The notes under the pieces are model-generated. The model worked only from the letters and a program-made list of their open reading frames with translations, was not told the DNA's origin and did no database searches. This document shows, one piece after another, positions 54,180 to 63,520 of a stretch of 64,000 bases of DNA. The stretch's first letter is position 1. Every line of letters begins with the position of its first letter. The stretch is from Bacillus pseudomycoides (GTDB lineage Bacteria; Bacillota; Bacilli; Bacillales; Bacillaceae_G): contig NZ_CP064268.1 in the NCBI RefSeq assembly GCF_022811845.1, positions 1 through 64,000 on the forward strand. The letters run 5' to 3'. Made by a program: the position numbers and the translations under genes.

Positions 54180-54427
54180 TGTCAAAAATAGCGAAGATAC
54201 TCCTGTTTCTTCACCTAAAAATGAGAAAAAACAAGTGAATCTGCAAGAGAAAAAGAAATTTAAAAACCAACAGGGCAATTTTAAAATTTCTAGTCAACCT
54301 AAGGAAGAACCTGGAGCACTAATATGAAATATGCTCATGAAATAATTACTTTACTTATAAATCATTATGTAGAAAATTAATTAATTCCTGAACAGAAAAA
54401 GAAATTCAAATTATTAACAGAGGCTTG
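54180..54427 (+). pseudogene. Second, more decayed duplicate of the ParB-like gene
   Basis: The nucleotide sequence matches the parB-like gene (NSEDTPVSSPKNEKKQVN, KNQQGNFKISSQPKEEPGAL) with a deletion and early stop (TGA at about 54325). It is preceded by a palindrome at 54124 and followed by one at 54430. Confidence 0.75.
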
Positions 54428-54588
54428 ACAATATAGAAATATCCCTATTTCCAAAAATGGATATTTCTATATTTATATATTCCTGTATTTTTAAACCGGT
54501 AAGTTCAATAACTACATTAAAAAGAGTCCTATTTTGAACTGCACCCCAATTATTAGACAAAAAAAGCTAACTATTGGGGTGCTTCTTT

Positions 54589-55098
54589 ATGTCAAAATAC
54601 ACAACTGAGTTCAAATTAAAGATAGTCGAACATTATTTACAAACGAATTGTAGTAAAAAAAGCCTCGCTAGGAAATTCAAGGTTTCTCGAAGTGATGTCC
54701 AAAAGTGGATTGCTTTTTATGAAAATCAAGGTGAGGCGGGCTTGGTTTCTACCTATACAAACTATACTGAAGAGTTTAAACTAGACGTACTAAACTTTAT
54801 GATTGAAACGGGAACTTCACTTATAGAAACGGCTGCGGTATTTAATATTCCGGCACCTTCAACTATCCTTAGATGGAAGAAACTTTTAGAAAAACAAGGA
54901 ATACGGGCCCTTCAATCAAAAAAACGGGGGCGTCTATCTATGAAAAAAGATACAAAGAAAACTCAACCAGTAGAAGGATCACAAGAAGCATTACTTGCTG
55001 AAATTGAGCGGTTGCGTATGGAAAACGCCTATTTAAAAAAGTTAAACGCCTTAGTTCAAGAAAAGGAAAAATTACAGAACAAGACAAAGCGAAAGTAA
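54589..55098 (+). CDS. IS3-family transposase OrfA
   Basis: A 169-aa DNA-binding subunit with two HTH segments (SKKSLARKFKVSRSDVQKWI and SLIETAAVFNIPAPSTILRWKKL) and a C-terminal leucine zipper (ALLAEIERLRMENAYLKKLNAL). ATG 54589 is used. In IS3 elements a -1 frameshift near its end fuses it with OrfB. The A-rich AAAAGGAAAAATT just before its stop is a fitting slippage place, and the orfB frame is open from there. Confidence 0.85.
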   Translation: MSKYTTEFKLKIVEHYLQTNCSKKSLARKFKVSRSDVQKWIAFYENQGEAGLVSTYTNYTEEFKLDVLNFMIETGTSLIETAAVFNIPAPSTILRWKKLLEKQGIRALQSKKRGRLSMKKDTKKTQPVEGSQEALLAEIERLRMENAYLKKLNALVQEKEKLQNKTKRK

Positions 55099-55937
55099 TT
55101 TATGAGCTAAGGCATGAATTTAAAATCATTGATCTAGTAAAGTTGGCCGATATTCCACGTAGTACGTATTATTATTGGATAAAACAAATGAATCGGCCAG
55201 ATAAATATAACCAGGCGAAAGAAGTCATTCAACAGATATTTGAAGAACACCAAGGTCGTTACGGCTACCGTCGTATCACATTGGAACTGCGTAATCGAGG
55301 CTATACACACAATCATAAAACTGTCCGTCGCTTGATGAGCGAGATGGGCTTACAATGTCTTCTCCGTATGAAGAAGTATCGCTCTTACCGAGGGAAAGTA
55401 GGCAAGATCGCACCAAACCTGTTAGTGCGCAATTTCAGTGCGACAAAGCCGAATGAGAAGTGGGTAACCGATGTAACAGAATTTCACTTACACGGCGAGA
55501 AACTATATTTATCACCAATACTTGATTTATATAACGGGGAAATTATTGCCTATAACGTGGAGGAACGACCTGTTTATCCACTTGTATCAAAGATGTTAGA
55601 TAAAGCTTTTGAACGCTTAAAAGAAGAAGATTCGCCTACCCTCCACTCGGATCAAGGATGGCATTATCAAATGAAGCAATATCAACACGCATTGAAAGAA
55701 CGAGGGATTACACAAAGTATGTCTCGTAAAGGGAATTGTTTAGACAACGCAGTCATGGAGAATTTCTTTGGCTTATTAAAGTCTGAATTACTTTATTTAC
55801 AAGAGTTTGAAAGTATGGAACACTTTAAGACAGAATTAGAAAAATATATTCATTACTACAATAACGACAGAATCAAAGCAAAATTAAAAGGACTAAGCCC
55901 TGTACAATACAGAACTCAGTCCTCACAAGTTGCTTAA
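55060..55937 (+). CDS. IS3-family transposase OrfB (DDE integrase core)
   Basis: The frame is open from about 55060 inside orfA; the first in-frame start-like codon is TTG 55143. It contains the HTH_21 region (RYGYRRITLELRNRGYTHNHKTVRRLMSEMGL) and the rve integrase core with WVTDVTEF, HSDQGWHY and NAVMENFFGLLKSE, giving the DDE triad. Normal length for the family when fused to OrfA. Complete and apparently active. Confidence 0.85.
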
Positions 55938-55975
55938 AAATGCGTGTCTAACTTTTTGGGTTCACTTCATACCTA

Positions 55976-56715
55976 ACAATTGGAGGTGCAGTTTTCTTAT
56001 GACTAAATATTATTTAGAAACTAAATTAGCTGCCGTTCATGCATATTTGAATGGGGTAGAATCATTTAAAACAGTTCGTTGCTTAATGAGTGAGATGAAT
56101 TTGAAATCACTTGTCCGTATGAAGAAATATCGTTCTTATTGTGAGAAAGTTGGTAAAACCGCACCAAATATTTTAAAGCGTGATTTTAAAGCGACTAAGC
56201 CAAATGAAAAATGGGTAACGGATGTAACAGAATTCCACTTACACAGGGAAAAGCTATATTTATCACCAATACTTGATCTATATAACAGGGAAATTATTGC
56301 GTATAACGTAGAGGAACGTCCTGTTTATCCATTAGTTTCAAAGATGTTGGATAAAGCTTTTGAACATTTAAAGGCTGACGATTCACCCATCCTCCACTCT
56401 GATCAAGGATGGCATTATCAAATGAAGAAATATCAGCACACATTAAAAGAACGAGGGATTACACAAAGTATGTCCCGTAAAGGGAACTGTTTAGATAACG
56501 CAGTCATAGAGAATTTCTTTGGCTTATTAAAGTCTGAATTACTCTATTTACAAGAATTCCAAAGTATGGAACACTTTACATTGGAACTGGAAAAATATAT
56601 TCATTACTACAATAACGATCGAATCAAAGAAAAATTAAAAGGAATGAGTCCTGTACAATACAGAATTCATTCCTCACAAGTTGCTTAAAAATGCGTGTCT
56701 AACTTTTTGGGTTCA
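55976..56715 (+). mobile_element. Second IS3-type copy, internally deleted
   Basis: It keeps a left part (CCTAACAATTGGAGGTGCAG, then the first 20 or so codons of an orfA relative) and the right end TTTTTGGGTTCACTTCA, but lacks most of orfA and the beginning of orfB. Confidence 0.75.
55999..56688 (+). pseudogene. IS3-type transposase, orfA-orfB deletion fusion
   Basis: From ATG 55999 the frame MTKYYLETKLAAVHAYLNGVESFK (orfA start) is joined to VRCLMSEMNLKSLVRMKKYRS of orfB, after which the integrase core is complete with WVTDVTEF, HSDQGWHY and NAVIENFFGLLKSE. DNA-binding domains are lost, so it is not expected to transpose. At the protein level the core is about 90 percent like the neighbouring copy. 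Confidence 0.8.
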
Positions 56716-56756
56716 CTTCATTCTAGGACTCTTTTTTTAATAATTTTAGCTTTAAC

Positions 56757-58436
56757 TTACATTTTATCGAGGATTATTTGCCTTTTATACCATTGGTTTA
56801 ATTTCTCTCTCGCAGTTCCAGAGAGACGCTTTGTTTTTTTATTATAGAATCTTGAAAGAGTTGGCTGTGATATGCCTATCTCTGCTGAGAGATCTCGCAT
56901 GGTTATGTTCTTTCTCATGTGCATAAATTCTATTCTATTCCGAATTAACTCTTCATTTCCATTCATATCTAAGGGTTTTTCTTCAATTTTTACTGGTTGC
57001 TTTTCCTCATGTATTACATCAATAGTCTTCTTCTTTGCTAAGTTTTCCATTGAATGAATTAACTCTTTAGGTGGTAGTATTACTATTCCTAACTGTGAAT
57101 AATAATTTTTAAACCAATTCTTCTTCGTCAATTGTTCTTCATCTAACCCTTTATCATATCCCCAATGGGAAATTACACCTTCTTTTTCTAAATCAATCAA
57201 AACATTTTCTAATTGATCACGAATACGGTTAGGCTTTTGCTTTTGGTTTATACCCATTACTGCTAATAACCCTTTATCTCCCCCTATAGAATAGGGCCTT
57301 TTTAAGTTAGAAAACATTTGACGAATTCTCCACTGCCATGTCAAATAACGAATTAATCTTTTATGATACTTGTGTCTATAGCTATTATATTCAAGGGCCT
57401 TTTTTGATAATAGTGCCGTAGTGCTATTAGATCCATATAGATAACTGGATAAGAAACTGCCCGGTTTAATTCGGCATGATTCTATACCCATGTATTCATT
57501 GGTATTATTATCTCTCCAAAGCACTACAGAATCTAATACAAATAACCTTTTAATTACCTCACGCTTTACTTCATAATGTTTACCTGTTTCAGCGCGATCA
57601 TTTAGTACGACTACTTCATTCTCATCATTTAAGTATATAAAAATACTTGCTAGAGCCGCTATACGCTTAGCTACCTTAATCTTATCTTCCACTCTATAAT
57701 ATTCAACGCCATTTGCTTTTGCTTTTGAAATACTACACATTTCTAAAACTTGTTCATATGAAAAGTCTATAAATTCATCAGGTGAGTTTGCTTCATTTAG
57801 CCATTGAATTGTGATGGTGTCTAATACATCTGCTGTTAAATCATCCATATTACTCATTACACCATCTACTAATGTGTTCCATCTTGCGGCTTCTTCAATA
57901 TTCGTTAACCTTAAATCTTCGTCTTTATGAGAGGAAAGCTGTGCCACTCCATTACTATCTTTCGTTTCAATAGGATATGATTTTAATTTTGTACTTTCAT
58001 CTTCCTCAAATTGATTCTTTGCTATCCCATCTCTTAACTTATAATAAACAGCAGAATTATTTACTTCTAAATAATTTTCATGCCCTATATTCGCATCCGG
58101 TTCAATCACTTGTGTATTTGTTATAGTATTAACTATTTCCTCATTACGAAACTCTTGGGCTATAAAAATATCAATTGTCTCATGAATTGTTACTTTGTAA
58201 GTATCTATATTTTTAAATATATCCAAAGCTGAAATACCTTTTCCTTGCTGCTGCTTCACCCACTGTACAAGCATTGAAAATGATGGAGAAAGGTATTCTG
58301 AAGTTACAATTTTACTATTATCTGCTTCAACGTCTACATAGTAAGAATTCCATTTATGCCACAATTGCTCGTTCTGTTTATAAAGTGGTTCTGTTATTGA
58401 TAATGCATCTCTAAACAACTGTAGAACGTCTTCCAT
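56757..58436 (-). CDS. Large plasmid protein with C-terminal HTH, probably replication-related
   Basis: A 559-aa soluble protein. The last 55 residues form a Cro/XRE-like HTH (ITMRDLSAEIGISQPTLSRFYNKKTKRLSG). The rest is helical without a domain that I recognise. ATG is behind AAGGAGC. An iteron copy (TTAGCTATATGATGTCCC, 58493-58510) lies 55 bases upstream, the same as the array in front of the protein at 61774, which ties it to the replicon. Possible roles are replication initiator, copy-number regulator or segregation factor. It ends before a terminator that is split by the IS3-type elements. Confidence 0.55.
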   Translation of the reverse strand: MEDVLQLFRDALSITEPLYKQNEQLWHKWNSYYVDVEADNSKIVTSEYLSPSFSMLVQWVKQQQGKGISALDIFKNIDTYKVTIHETIDIFIAQEFRNEEIVNTITNTQVIEPDANIGHENYLEVNNSAVYYKLRDGIAKNQFEEDESTKLKSYPIETKDSNGVAQLSSHKDEDLRLTNIEEAARWNTLVDGVMSNMDDLTADVLDTITIQWLNEANSPDEFIDFSYEQVLEMCSISKAKANGVEYYRVEDKIKVAKRIAALASIFIYLNDENEVVVLNDRAETGKHYEVKREVIKRLFVLDSVVLWRDNNTNEYMGIESCRIKPGSFLSSYLYGSNSTTALLSKKALEYNSYRHKYHKRLIRYLTWQWRIRQMFSNLKRPYSIGGDKGLLAVMGINQKQKPNRIRDQLENVLIDLEKEGVISHWGYDKGLDEEQLTKKNWFKNYYSQLGIVILPPKELIHSMENLAKKKTIDVIHEEKQPVKIEEKPLDMNGNEELIRNRIEFMHMRKNITMRDLSAEIGISQPTLSRFYNKKTKRLSGTAREKLNQWYKRQIILDKM

Positions 58437-58489
58437 ATATATTTTGCTCCTTATATAAATTTAATAAATGTTATTTAAACGTGAAAATA

Positions 58490-58515
58490 CTTAGCTATAT
58501 GATGTCCCTTTCTAA
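58490..58515 (-). repeat. Isolated iteron upstream of the 559-aa gene
   Basis: GAAAATACTTAGCTATATGATGTCCC at 58482-58507, the same motif as the 60.8-61.6 kb array, now separated from it by the IS200/IS605 element. Confidence 0.75.
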
Positions 58516-58619
58516 ATAACAAGAAAGATACTTAGAATATTCTATTTGAAGTTTTCTACGTTACACCTTTACAGGATTTTTATGTTTATACCTATTTTCA
58601 TCCCTTTAAATGATTATAC

Positions 58620-58800
58620 AAGACCAACTCAATTTTTGACACTCCCACCCCTAAAGGGGCAAGTTCTACACCTTCGGTGTACAAATAGGATTCTCTAGTG
58701 CTTAACCGTCCGCATTTCATTTCTGCTTTGAACAAGCCTAGAGATTAGGGTGTGCCATCACCCCCCCTAAGACAGTACATTAAGTATCTTAGGCTGATTG
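58620..58800 (-). ncRNA. Probable omega RNA (reRNA) of TnpB
   Basis: Downstream of and overlapping the tnpB 3' end is a gene-free G/C-richer stretch with several hairpins (GGGTGTGCCATCACCCCCCC; CTACACCTTCGGTGTA). This is where the guide RNA scaffold of TnpB systems is encoded. No RNA evidence is available. Confidence 0.5.
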
Positions 58801-59865
58801 ACTTTTACCATCAATCACAGGTGCGTATCGAATATTCATAGCACCGACTAAATCTCTATGTTTCTTAAATCCACACTCACATTTATAGTTTCTATCCTTT
58901 GCCTTGTTTCTTTTAGAACAATTAGGACAGCTTTGACTTGTGTGCTTTGGGTTCACATATTCAACTTCGATACCTACTAAATTCGCTTTGTATTCAATGA
59001 ATTGCGATAAACGATAGAATGACCATGTGTGTAGGTTTTTACTGTTTTTACGGCTTGTTCTTGCCGTCTGTCTGATATTCGCTAATTGTTCTAAGCGAAT
59101 GACAGAAATGTTATTTTCTTTAGCAAAATTTACAATCGCACGACTAACTTTATGGTCTTGATCTTTCATATATCGCTGTTCTTTATCATTAAGATTACGA
59201 ATCACATTCAGTTTCTTCGATTCACCTAATTTCTTACGTTTAGATTTAAACATACGTCTGACATATTTGTTTTGTCTGCCATTACCAAAGAAACGTGCTT
59301 TATTATCATCAGTCATTGCAACAGCAGGAACTTTCAATCCTAAGTCTACACCCATGATTTTTGTTCCTGTTTTTTCAGTAGTGGGAATGGTTACAGAAAT
59401 TTGGGCAATCCATTTGTTGGATTTTTTCGTGATGCGAAGCGTGCCTAATTTGTGTTTTAATAAATCAAAATTACGGTTGTGTTTATCAATCAATAAGGCA
59501 CGAACAGGCACTTTCTTTGCTTTTCCATCTATTATTAAAGGTAGACGGATATGGGTGAAATCAAACGAATAGTTTTGATTGTTCCACACACAAACAGATT
59601 TCTTTAATACGGGTATTATTTTGTATTTTGCCTTTTTTACTTTTTGAAACACACTCTTAGCGTCTTTGATAGCTTGATTTTTTACTGCACTTGGAAGGTT
59701 TGCAGGAACATTTTTTGTCGTCTTTTTTATCGTTTTCTTTTCCGCAACCATTTCAGATACAAGTGCGTTAATTGTAGAGATATATTCTTTTCCCATAGCA
59801 TTTAAGATGGAAGCTTGTTCTTTTGTAGGAAGTAGCTTGATTTTTACTGTTACAGTTTGGTACAT
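58789..59865 (-). CDS. tnpB: TnpB RNA-guided nuclease (IS200/IS605)
   Basis: A 358-aa TnpB. RuvC residues are Asp 174 (MGVDLGLKVP), Glu 259 (VIRLEQLANI) and Asp 338 (KHRDLVGAMN). The zinc ribbon CPNC...CECG lies at about 313-332. TnpB is the compact relative of Cas12 that cuts DNA at sites matching its omega RNA and helps retain the transposon. All catalytic residues are present and length is near normal, so it is likely active. The start lies inside the end of the small upstream gene (16-base overlap). Confidence 0.9.
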   Translation of the reverse strand: MYQTVTVKIKLLPTKEQASILNAMGKEYISTINALVSEMVAEKKTIKKTTKNVPANLPSAVKNQAIKDAKSVFQKVKKAKYKIIPVLKKSVCVWNNQNYSFDFTHIRLPLIIDGKAKKVPVRALLIDKHNRNFDLLKHKLGTLRITKKSNKWIAQISVTIPTTEKTGTKIMGVDLGLKVPAVAMTDDNKARFFGNGRQNKYVRRMFKSKRKKLGESKKLNVIRNLNDKEQRYMKDQDHKVSRAIVNFAKENNISVIRLEQLANIRQTARTSRKNSKNLHTWSFYRLSQFIEYKANLVGIEVEYVNPKHTSQSCPNCSKRNKAKDRNYKCECGFKKHRDLVGAMNIRYAPVIDGKSQSA

Positions 59866-60128
59866 TGTTCTTCACCTAAATCCCTAAGAAATCTAGCTCT
59901 TTTAAGACTTTTGTATTCGTCTAAAGTTATATCTCTCACAATTGACCCCGAACCAAGCCACATCATTTCTCTGATATAACCATTCGGGATTTTAATTTGG
60001 GAAGTATCACAAGTATTTCTCCCACACAGAACAAATAAGGCTTTATTGTAGTCATCTTTATATTCTCTGTTGAATTTATGGTCTTTCATAAATTGTTCAA
60101 ATCCGCAATTACTACATTTAATTTGCAC
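59850..60128 (-). CDS. Small zinc-ribbon protein between tnpA and tnpB
   Basis: A 92-aa protein beginning MQIKCSNCGFEQFM with a second pair C-x4-C (VLCGRNTC), so a four-Cys zinc ribbon is likely. The rest is IKIPNGYIREMMWLGSG and a charged end. The start is GTG 60128, five bases after the tnpA stop, with AGAAAGG overlapping. Its end overlaps tnpB. An extra gene at this place is not part of the standard IS200/IS605 layout. Its role (adaptor for TnpA or TnpB, or regulator) is unknown. Confidence 0.65.
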   Translation of the reverse strand: MQIKCSNCGFEQFMKDHKFNREYKDDYNKALFVLCGRNTCDTSQIKIPNGYIREMMWLGSGSIVRDITLDEYKSLKRARFLRDLGEEQCTKL

Positions 60129-60133
60129 CTTTC

Positions 60134-60532
60134 TCAGCCCCTTGTCTTTTGTTGTTCCACATATCGTTTAATAGTCGCACTCGATACATTTCCTGCGGTA
60201 GATACAAAATAGCTACGTGTCCATAAACTCGGCAAATGTTTAAGGTGAGGAAATTCTTCCCTCAACCTTTTAGAAGTCACTCCTTTAATTTTTGCCATAA
60301 TATCAGCAGGACTAAATGTTGGTAGTGTATTTAGAAACATATGTGTATGGTCTTTGTCGCACTCTAAAGCAATAATGACAATTTCTAATTCGTCGCATAT
60401 TTCTTGTACCAACTCTTTAAAGCGTTGTTCTACATCTGAATTTAAGAATATCTTTCGCCTGTATCGAGGACAAAAAACGAAATGATAGTTAATTAGTGAT
60501 ACAGTTGTATTGGTTCTTCTATAGTTTTCCAT
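60134..60532 (-). CDS. tnpA: IS200/IS605 TnpA, Y1 HUH transposase
   Basis: A 132-aa single-strand transposase. The metal-binding HUH motif is DHTHMF (His 62, His 64) and the nucleophile is Tyr 124 in IKRYVEQQ. It excises and inserts the element as single-stranded circles. Complete length. First gene of the element, followed after 5 bases by the zinc-ribbon gene. Confidence 0.9.
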   Translation of the reverse strand: MENYRRTNTTVSLINYHFVFCPRYRRKIFLNSDVEQRFKELVQEICDELEIVIIALECDKDHTHMFLNTLPTFSPADIMAKIKGVTSKRLREEFPHLKHLPSLWTRSYFVSTAGNVSSATIKRYVEQQKTRG

Positions 60533-60809
60533 ATACCAATTGTATCAGTTCGTTTATCGAACTGCAACTTGGAGATATAAAAAATGAGGATACACTTTTG
60601 GATACTTGAAGTACCACGCACCTTACGGTTTTCAGTGGCACTTCGTATCCAACCTCACTTTCACCACACCCCTAAAGGGGGTGCTATCGCACCACAGTGG
60701 GCTTTCCCGTTCGGAAAATCTGTAAAATCCAAATACGACTTAATTTAAAGGCTCGCGTAGTATCCTATTTTTTTTCATAGATCCTGCTTCTATTAGTATC
60801 ATTTTTCAT

Positions 60810-61595
60810 AAACATGAAAATCTGTAGCTATATCATTCCCCTTTCAACTGCACAATCTTTTTAAAAAAGGGGGCTAAAGCTTGATATAATAGTTTTTTTT
60901 TGTAATTACATATGGAACATGAAAATTTTTAGCTATATGATGTCTCTTTTGAATAAAGTAAATGTTCTATAAACCCTTTGATACCATACACCCACTACCT
61001 TTTGTTCGTATTTTTGACTATTTATATAATATGAAAACCTGTAGCGGTATGATGTCCTTTTTTCATACAAAGATGAAAAGGTCTTAGTTATATGATGTCC
61101 CTTTTAAAATTTGAAATTTCGAGATTGAATCCTTTAATATCAACGGTTAAAAACAATTCTATGAATAATTTCACATCTAAAAACATGAAAACTTATAGCT
61201 GTATGATGTCCCTTTTGAATGATGTGAATGTTCCATAAACCCTTTGAAATCATACATTCACTGCCTTTTGTTCGTATTTTTGACTATTTATATAATATGA
61301 AAATCTGTAGCTGTATGATGTCCCTTTTTTTATAAAAAGATGAAAAAGATTTAGCTATATGATGTCCCTTCTAAAATTTGAAATTTTGAGTACAAACTCT
61401 TTAATACCAACGTTTAAAGGCTATTCTATGAATAATTTCACATCTAAAAACATGAAAACTTATAGCCATATGATGTCCCTTTTGTATTTATAAAGAACCT
61501 TATAAACATTGTTGTATCAATGTTTATAAGGTTCTTTAATGATTTATCGATTTTCTAGAAAGATGAAAATCTATAGCGGTATGATGTCCATAAAA
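60810..61595 (+). repeat. Iteron array, about ten copies (candidate replication origin)
   Basis: The motif is GAAAATCTGTAGCTGTATGATGTCCC, with variants. Copies are at about 60817, 60928, 61030, 61072, 61184, 61298, 61340, 61450 and 61563. The array comprises longer period units of about 266 bases (61032-61200 repeats as 61298-61465). All copies have the same orientation, directly upstream of the rep-like gene. Confidence 0.85.
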
Positions 61596-61773
61596 AAAAA
61601 TCGATAAATCTTAAAATCCCTTGATACACAAGGGATTAACGTGCATTTCATCTTTTCATTTTTTCTCTTAAAGGGGCATATTTCATCAAGTTTCGATTTG
61701 ATATAATCATAATTGGTATATTTTATAGTGTTTTGGCATATATTTCTGGATTTATATGTAGGAGGTGAAAAAG

Positions 61774-63474
61774 ATGGGACAATCATTTATTATTCGTAAT
61801 CAACGTAGTCTAAATGGACAAGATACAAATGCAGTTCTAGTAACATTGAAGTCTTGGCAGAAACTTGTTGAAGCTTTTGAAGAAAAATACTACAGCTATA
61901 AAGATACATACCTTGAGGATATTCTGGATCATATGACATATGAAGAACGTATTGCTGATGTAGATGGCTTTGTGGCCCAGGCGAAACCATCTTTTTCACG
62001 TCGTACACTATCTGCTATTTCAGAAACAATGGGACGGAAACATAAATTATATGGCATTACAAATGCAGATTTAGAAGTCTTCTTATATCTACACAAGAAA
62101 TGTTACACGAATGGAATTATTCCAAATGTAACAGTACATATGATGTGGGAAGATTACAAGCAATATAAAGAAGAATTTGCTTATATACAGCATTCTCAAT
62201 TCTATATTGCATTAAAGAAATTAAGTTTACATAACATTATTACAATAGAAAATGAATTAGATGGCCGCTATACAATTAAGCTAACTCATTTTATGAACGA
62301 AGAAACTGAAAAAGCAAATCCTTATGTTTATATTAGCCCAGTGGTATTTACAAAGGCTTTCTTTGAGCTGTCAGTTGCGGCTAAGAAACTATTCTTGGAC
62401 ATTGCTATGCAACAGCACAGCGAAACGACTCTAAAACGTTCCTTAGATAAACAAGATGAAAGAAGAAATACAACTCATTTTGGCGGAATGTACCGCTTTT
62501 TACATAAGAAATACCCACATCAAATCCGTGCGGTTATGACAGAATTAACAACTGCATTACCATGTACAGGGACTCCCCTATTCAAAATTTGCAAATTACA
62601 AAAAGGGGTTAAAAATAAAAAAAGATATACGACGTTATATCTATCCTTACATACAGATTTCTTGTGTACAAAAGAAGCTGGACAAGTACAGTATCGCGAT
62701 CCATTCACTCCAAAGGTTACATATGCACGAAAAGCTCGTTTTATTGAATCTGTGCTACAAGAACTGAATATCGGTGAATTTGCACAAGACATGAATAAAT
62801 TTATTCATGTACTTAAGTATACTTGCCATCGACAGATTCGAAGTGTCATTCGTAGCTTACGTGACATGGTAGATCGTAATGAAGAATATCCAAGTAAGTT
62901 AGTGTATACACTGAAAAAACTATTAAATCAAACATCACAATATCAAATTCTTGATACAGCAGCAAAAGAAGGTATTTACCCTCTTATTACACAACATGTT
63001 CCAAAAGAACAAAAGGAGCAAACTGTATTTGATTTTGGATTGCATTTCTCTATGTACTCTCTTCGAAACATCAAAAAATTGTTCCGTAAAACATATGAGT
63101 TACTAAAATCCAAATTTGCTGTACCTGTTACAGAGGAATCATATCATCGTAACTATCTAAAATATCAAGAAGAAACATTGTTTAGAAAGTACGCCTATGA
63201 ACAAGGTGCAAATCTAAATGCTTATATGGCTTTAGAAATAGAAATACGTGAACTTCTAAAAACAAGAGGACATAAAGATCGCTTTATTTCAAGTGATGTT
63301 CGCGAATTGTTCATTGAAAAGATAGATCGACTACCTAAAGAAAAGCTTCGCGTTATTGAAGTACCGGATGACTTCAATTTGATTACATTTATGCGTGCAT
63401 TTGAACAATTAGTACGCACTGGTATTCATGTAACAACAGCCGAACAAGTACTTGAGGTAATAGAAATAAATTAA
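61774..63474 (+). CDS. Probable plasmid replication initiation protein
   Basis: A 566-aa basic protein. ATG 61774 lies 8 bases after GGAGG; the upstream GTG 61765 overlaps the RBS and is rejected. The N-terminal half looks like two winged-helix units (YGITNADLEVFLYLHKKC, HSQFYIALKKLSLHNIITIENELDGRYTIKL), the layout of many iteron-binding initiators. I cannot match it to a named Rep family. Evidence for its role is the position directly after ten iterons and before an AT-rich stretch with a DnaA box. It may be the replicon's initiator, with the 559-aa protein as a partner. Confidence 0.65.
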   Translation: MGQSFIIRNQRSLNGQDTNAVLVTLKSWQKLVEAFEEKYYSYKDTYLEDILDHMTYEERIADVDGFVAQAKPSFSRRTLSAISETMGRKHKLYGITNADLEVFLYLHKKCYTNGIIPNVTVHMMWEDYKQYKEEFAYIQHSQFYIALKKLSLHNIITIENELDGRYTIKLTHFMNEETEKANPYVYISPVVFTKAFFELSVAAKKLFLDIAMQQHSETTLKRSLDKQDERRNTTHFGGMYRFLHKKYPHQIRAVMTELTTALPCTGTPLFKICKLQKGVKNKKRYTTLYLSLHTDFLCTKEAGQVQYRDPFTPKVTYARKARFIESVLQELNIGEFAQDMNKFIHVLKYTCHRQIRSVIRSLRDMVDRNEEYPSKLVYTLKKLLNQTSQYQILDTAAKEGIYPLITQHVPKEQKEQTVFDFGLHFSMYSLRNIKKLFRKTYELLKSKFAVPVTEESYHRNYLKYQEETLFRKYAYEQGANLNAYMALEIEIRELLKTRGHKDRFISSDVRELFIEKIDRLPKEKLRVIEVPDDFNLITFMRAFEQLVRTGIHVTTAEQVLEVIEIN

Positions 63475-63483
63475 CGATACTCC

Positions 63484-63520
63484 GCTCTCTATTTTTGAAA
63501 AAAATATAAATAGAGGGCTA
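63484..63520 (+). terminator. Terminator of rep-like gene
   Basis: GCTCTCTATTT pairs with AAATAGAGGGC around an A-rich loop; a T-tract is weak. Confidence 0.55.

Larger units (their letters stand above)
54536..55975 (+). mobile_element. IS3-family (IS150-type) element
   Basis: The left end begins TGAACTGCACCCCAATTATT, with GCACCCCAAT repeated inverted as ATTGGGGTGC before orfA; the right end is TTTTTGGGTTCACTTCA. orfA and orfB are both present. A second, deleted copy follows without a gap. Confidence 0.8.
54520..56740. terminator. Terminator hairpin split by IS3-type insertions
   Basis: The left half AAAAAGAGTCCTA (54520-54532) and right half TAGGACTCTTTTTTT (56725-56739) would form a perfect hairpin with T-tract if the two IS3-type copies between them were removed. 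Confidence 0.6.
58620..60720 (-). mobile_element. IS200/IS605-family element with tnpA, small zinc-ribbon gene and tnpB
   Basis: Three genes in the same direction are enclosed by imperfect palindromes (CACCCCTAAAGGGG at 58647-58660 and at 60664-60677). Exact ends are uncertain because such elements have no terminal inverted repeats or target duplications. It lies within the iteron region. Confidence 0.75.

Noticed and set aside
48223..54490. Scattered AGAAATATCCCTATTTCT copies as a CRISPR-like or REP-type array
   Set aside because: Spacing is irregular, copies precede parA and parB-like genes or their remnants, and they fit operator/centromere sites better.
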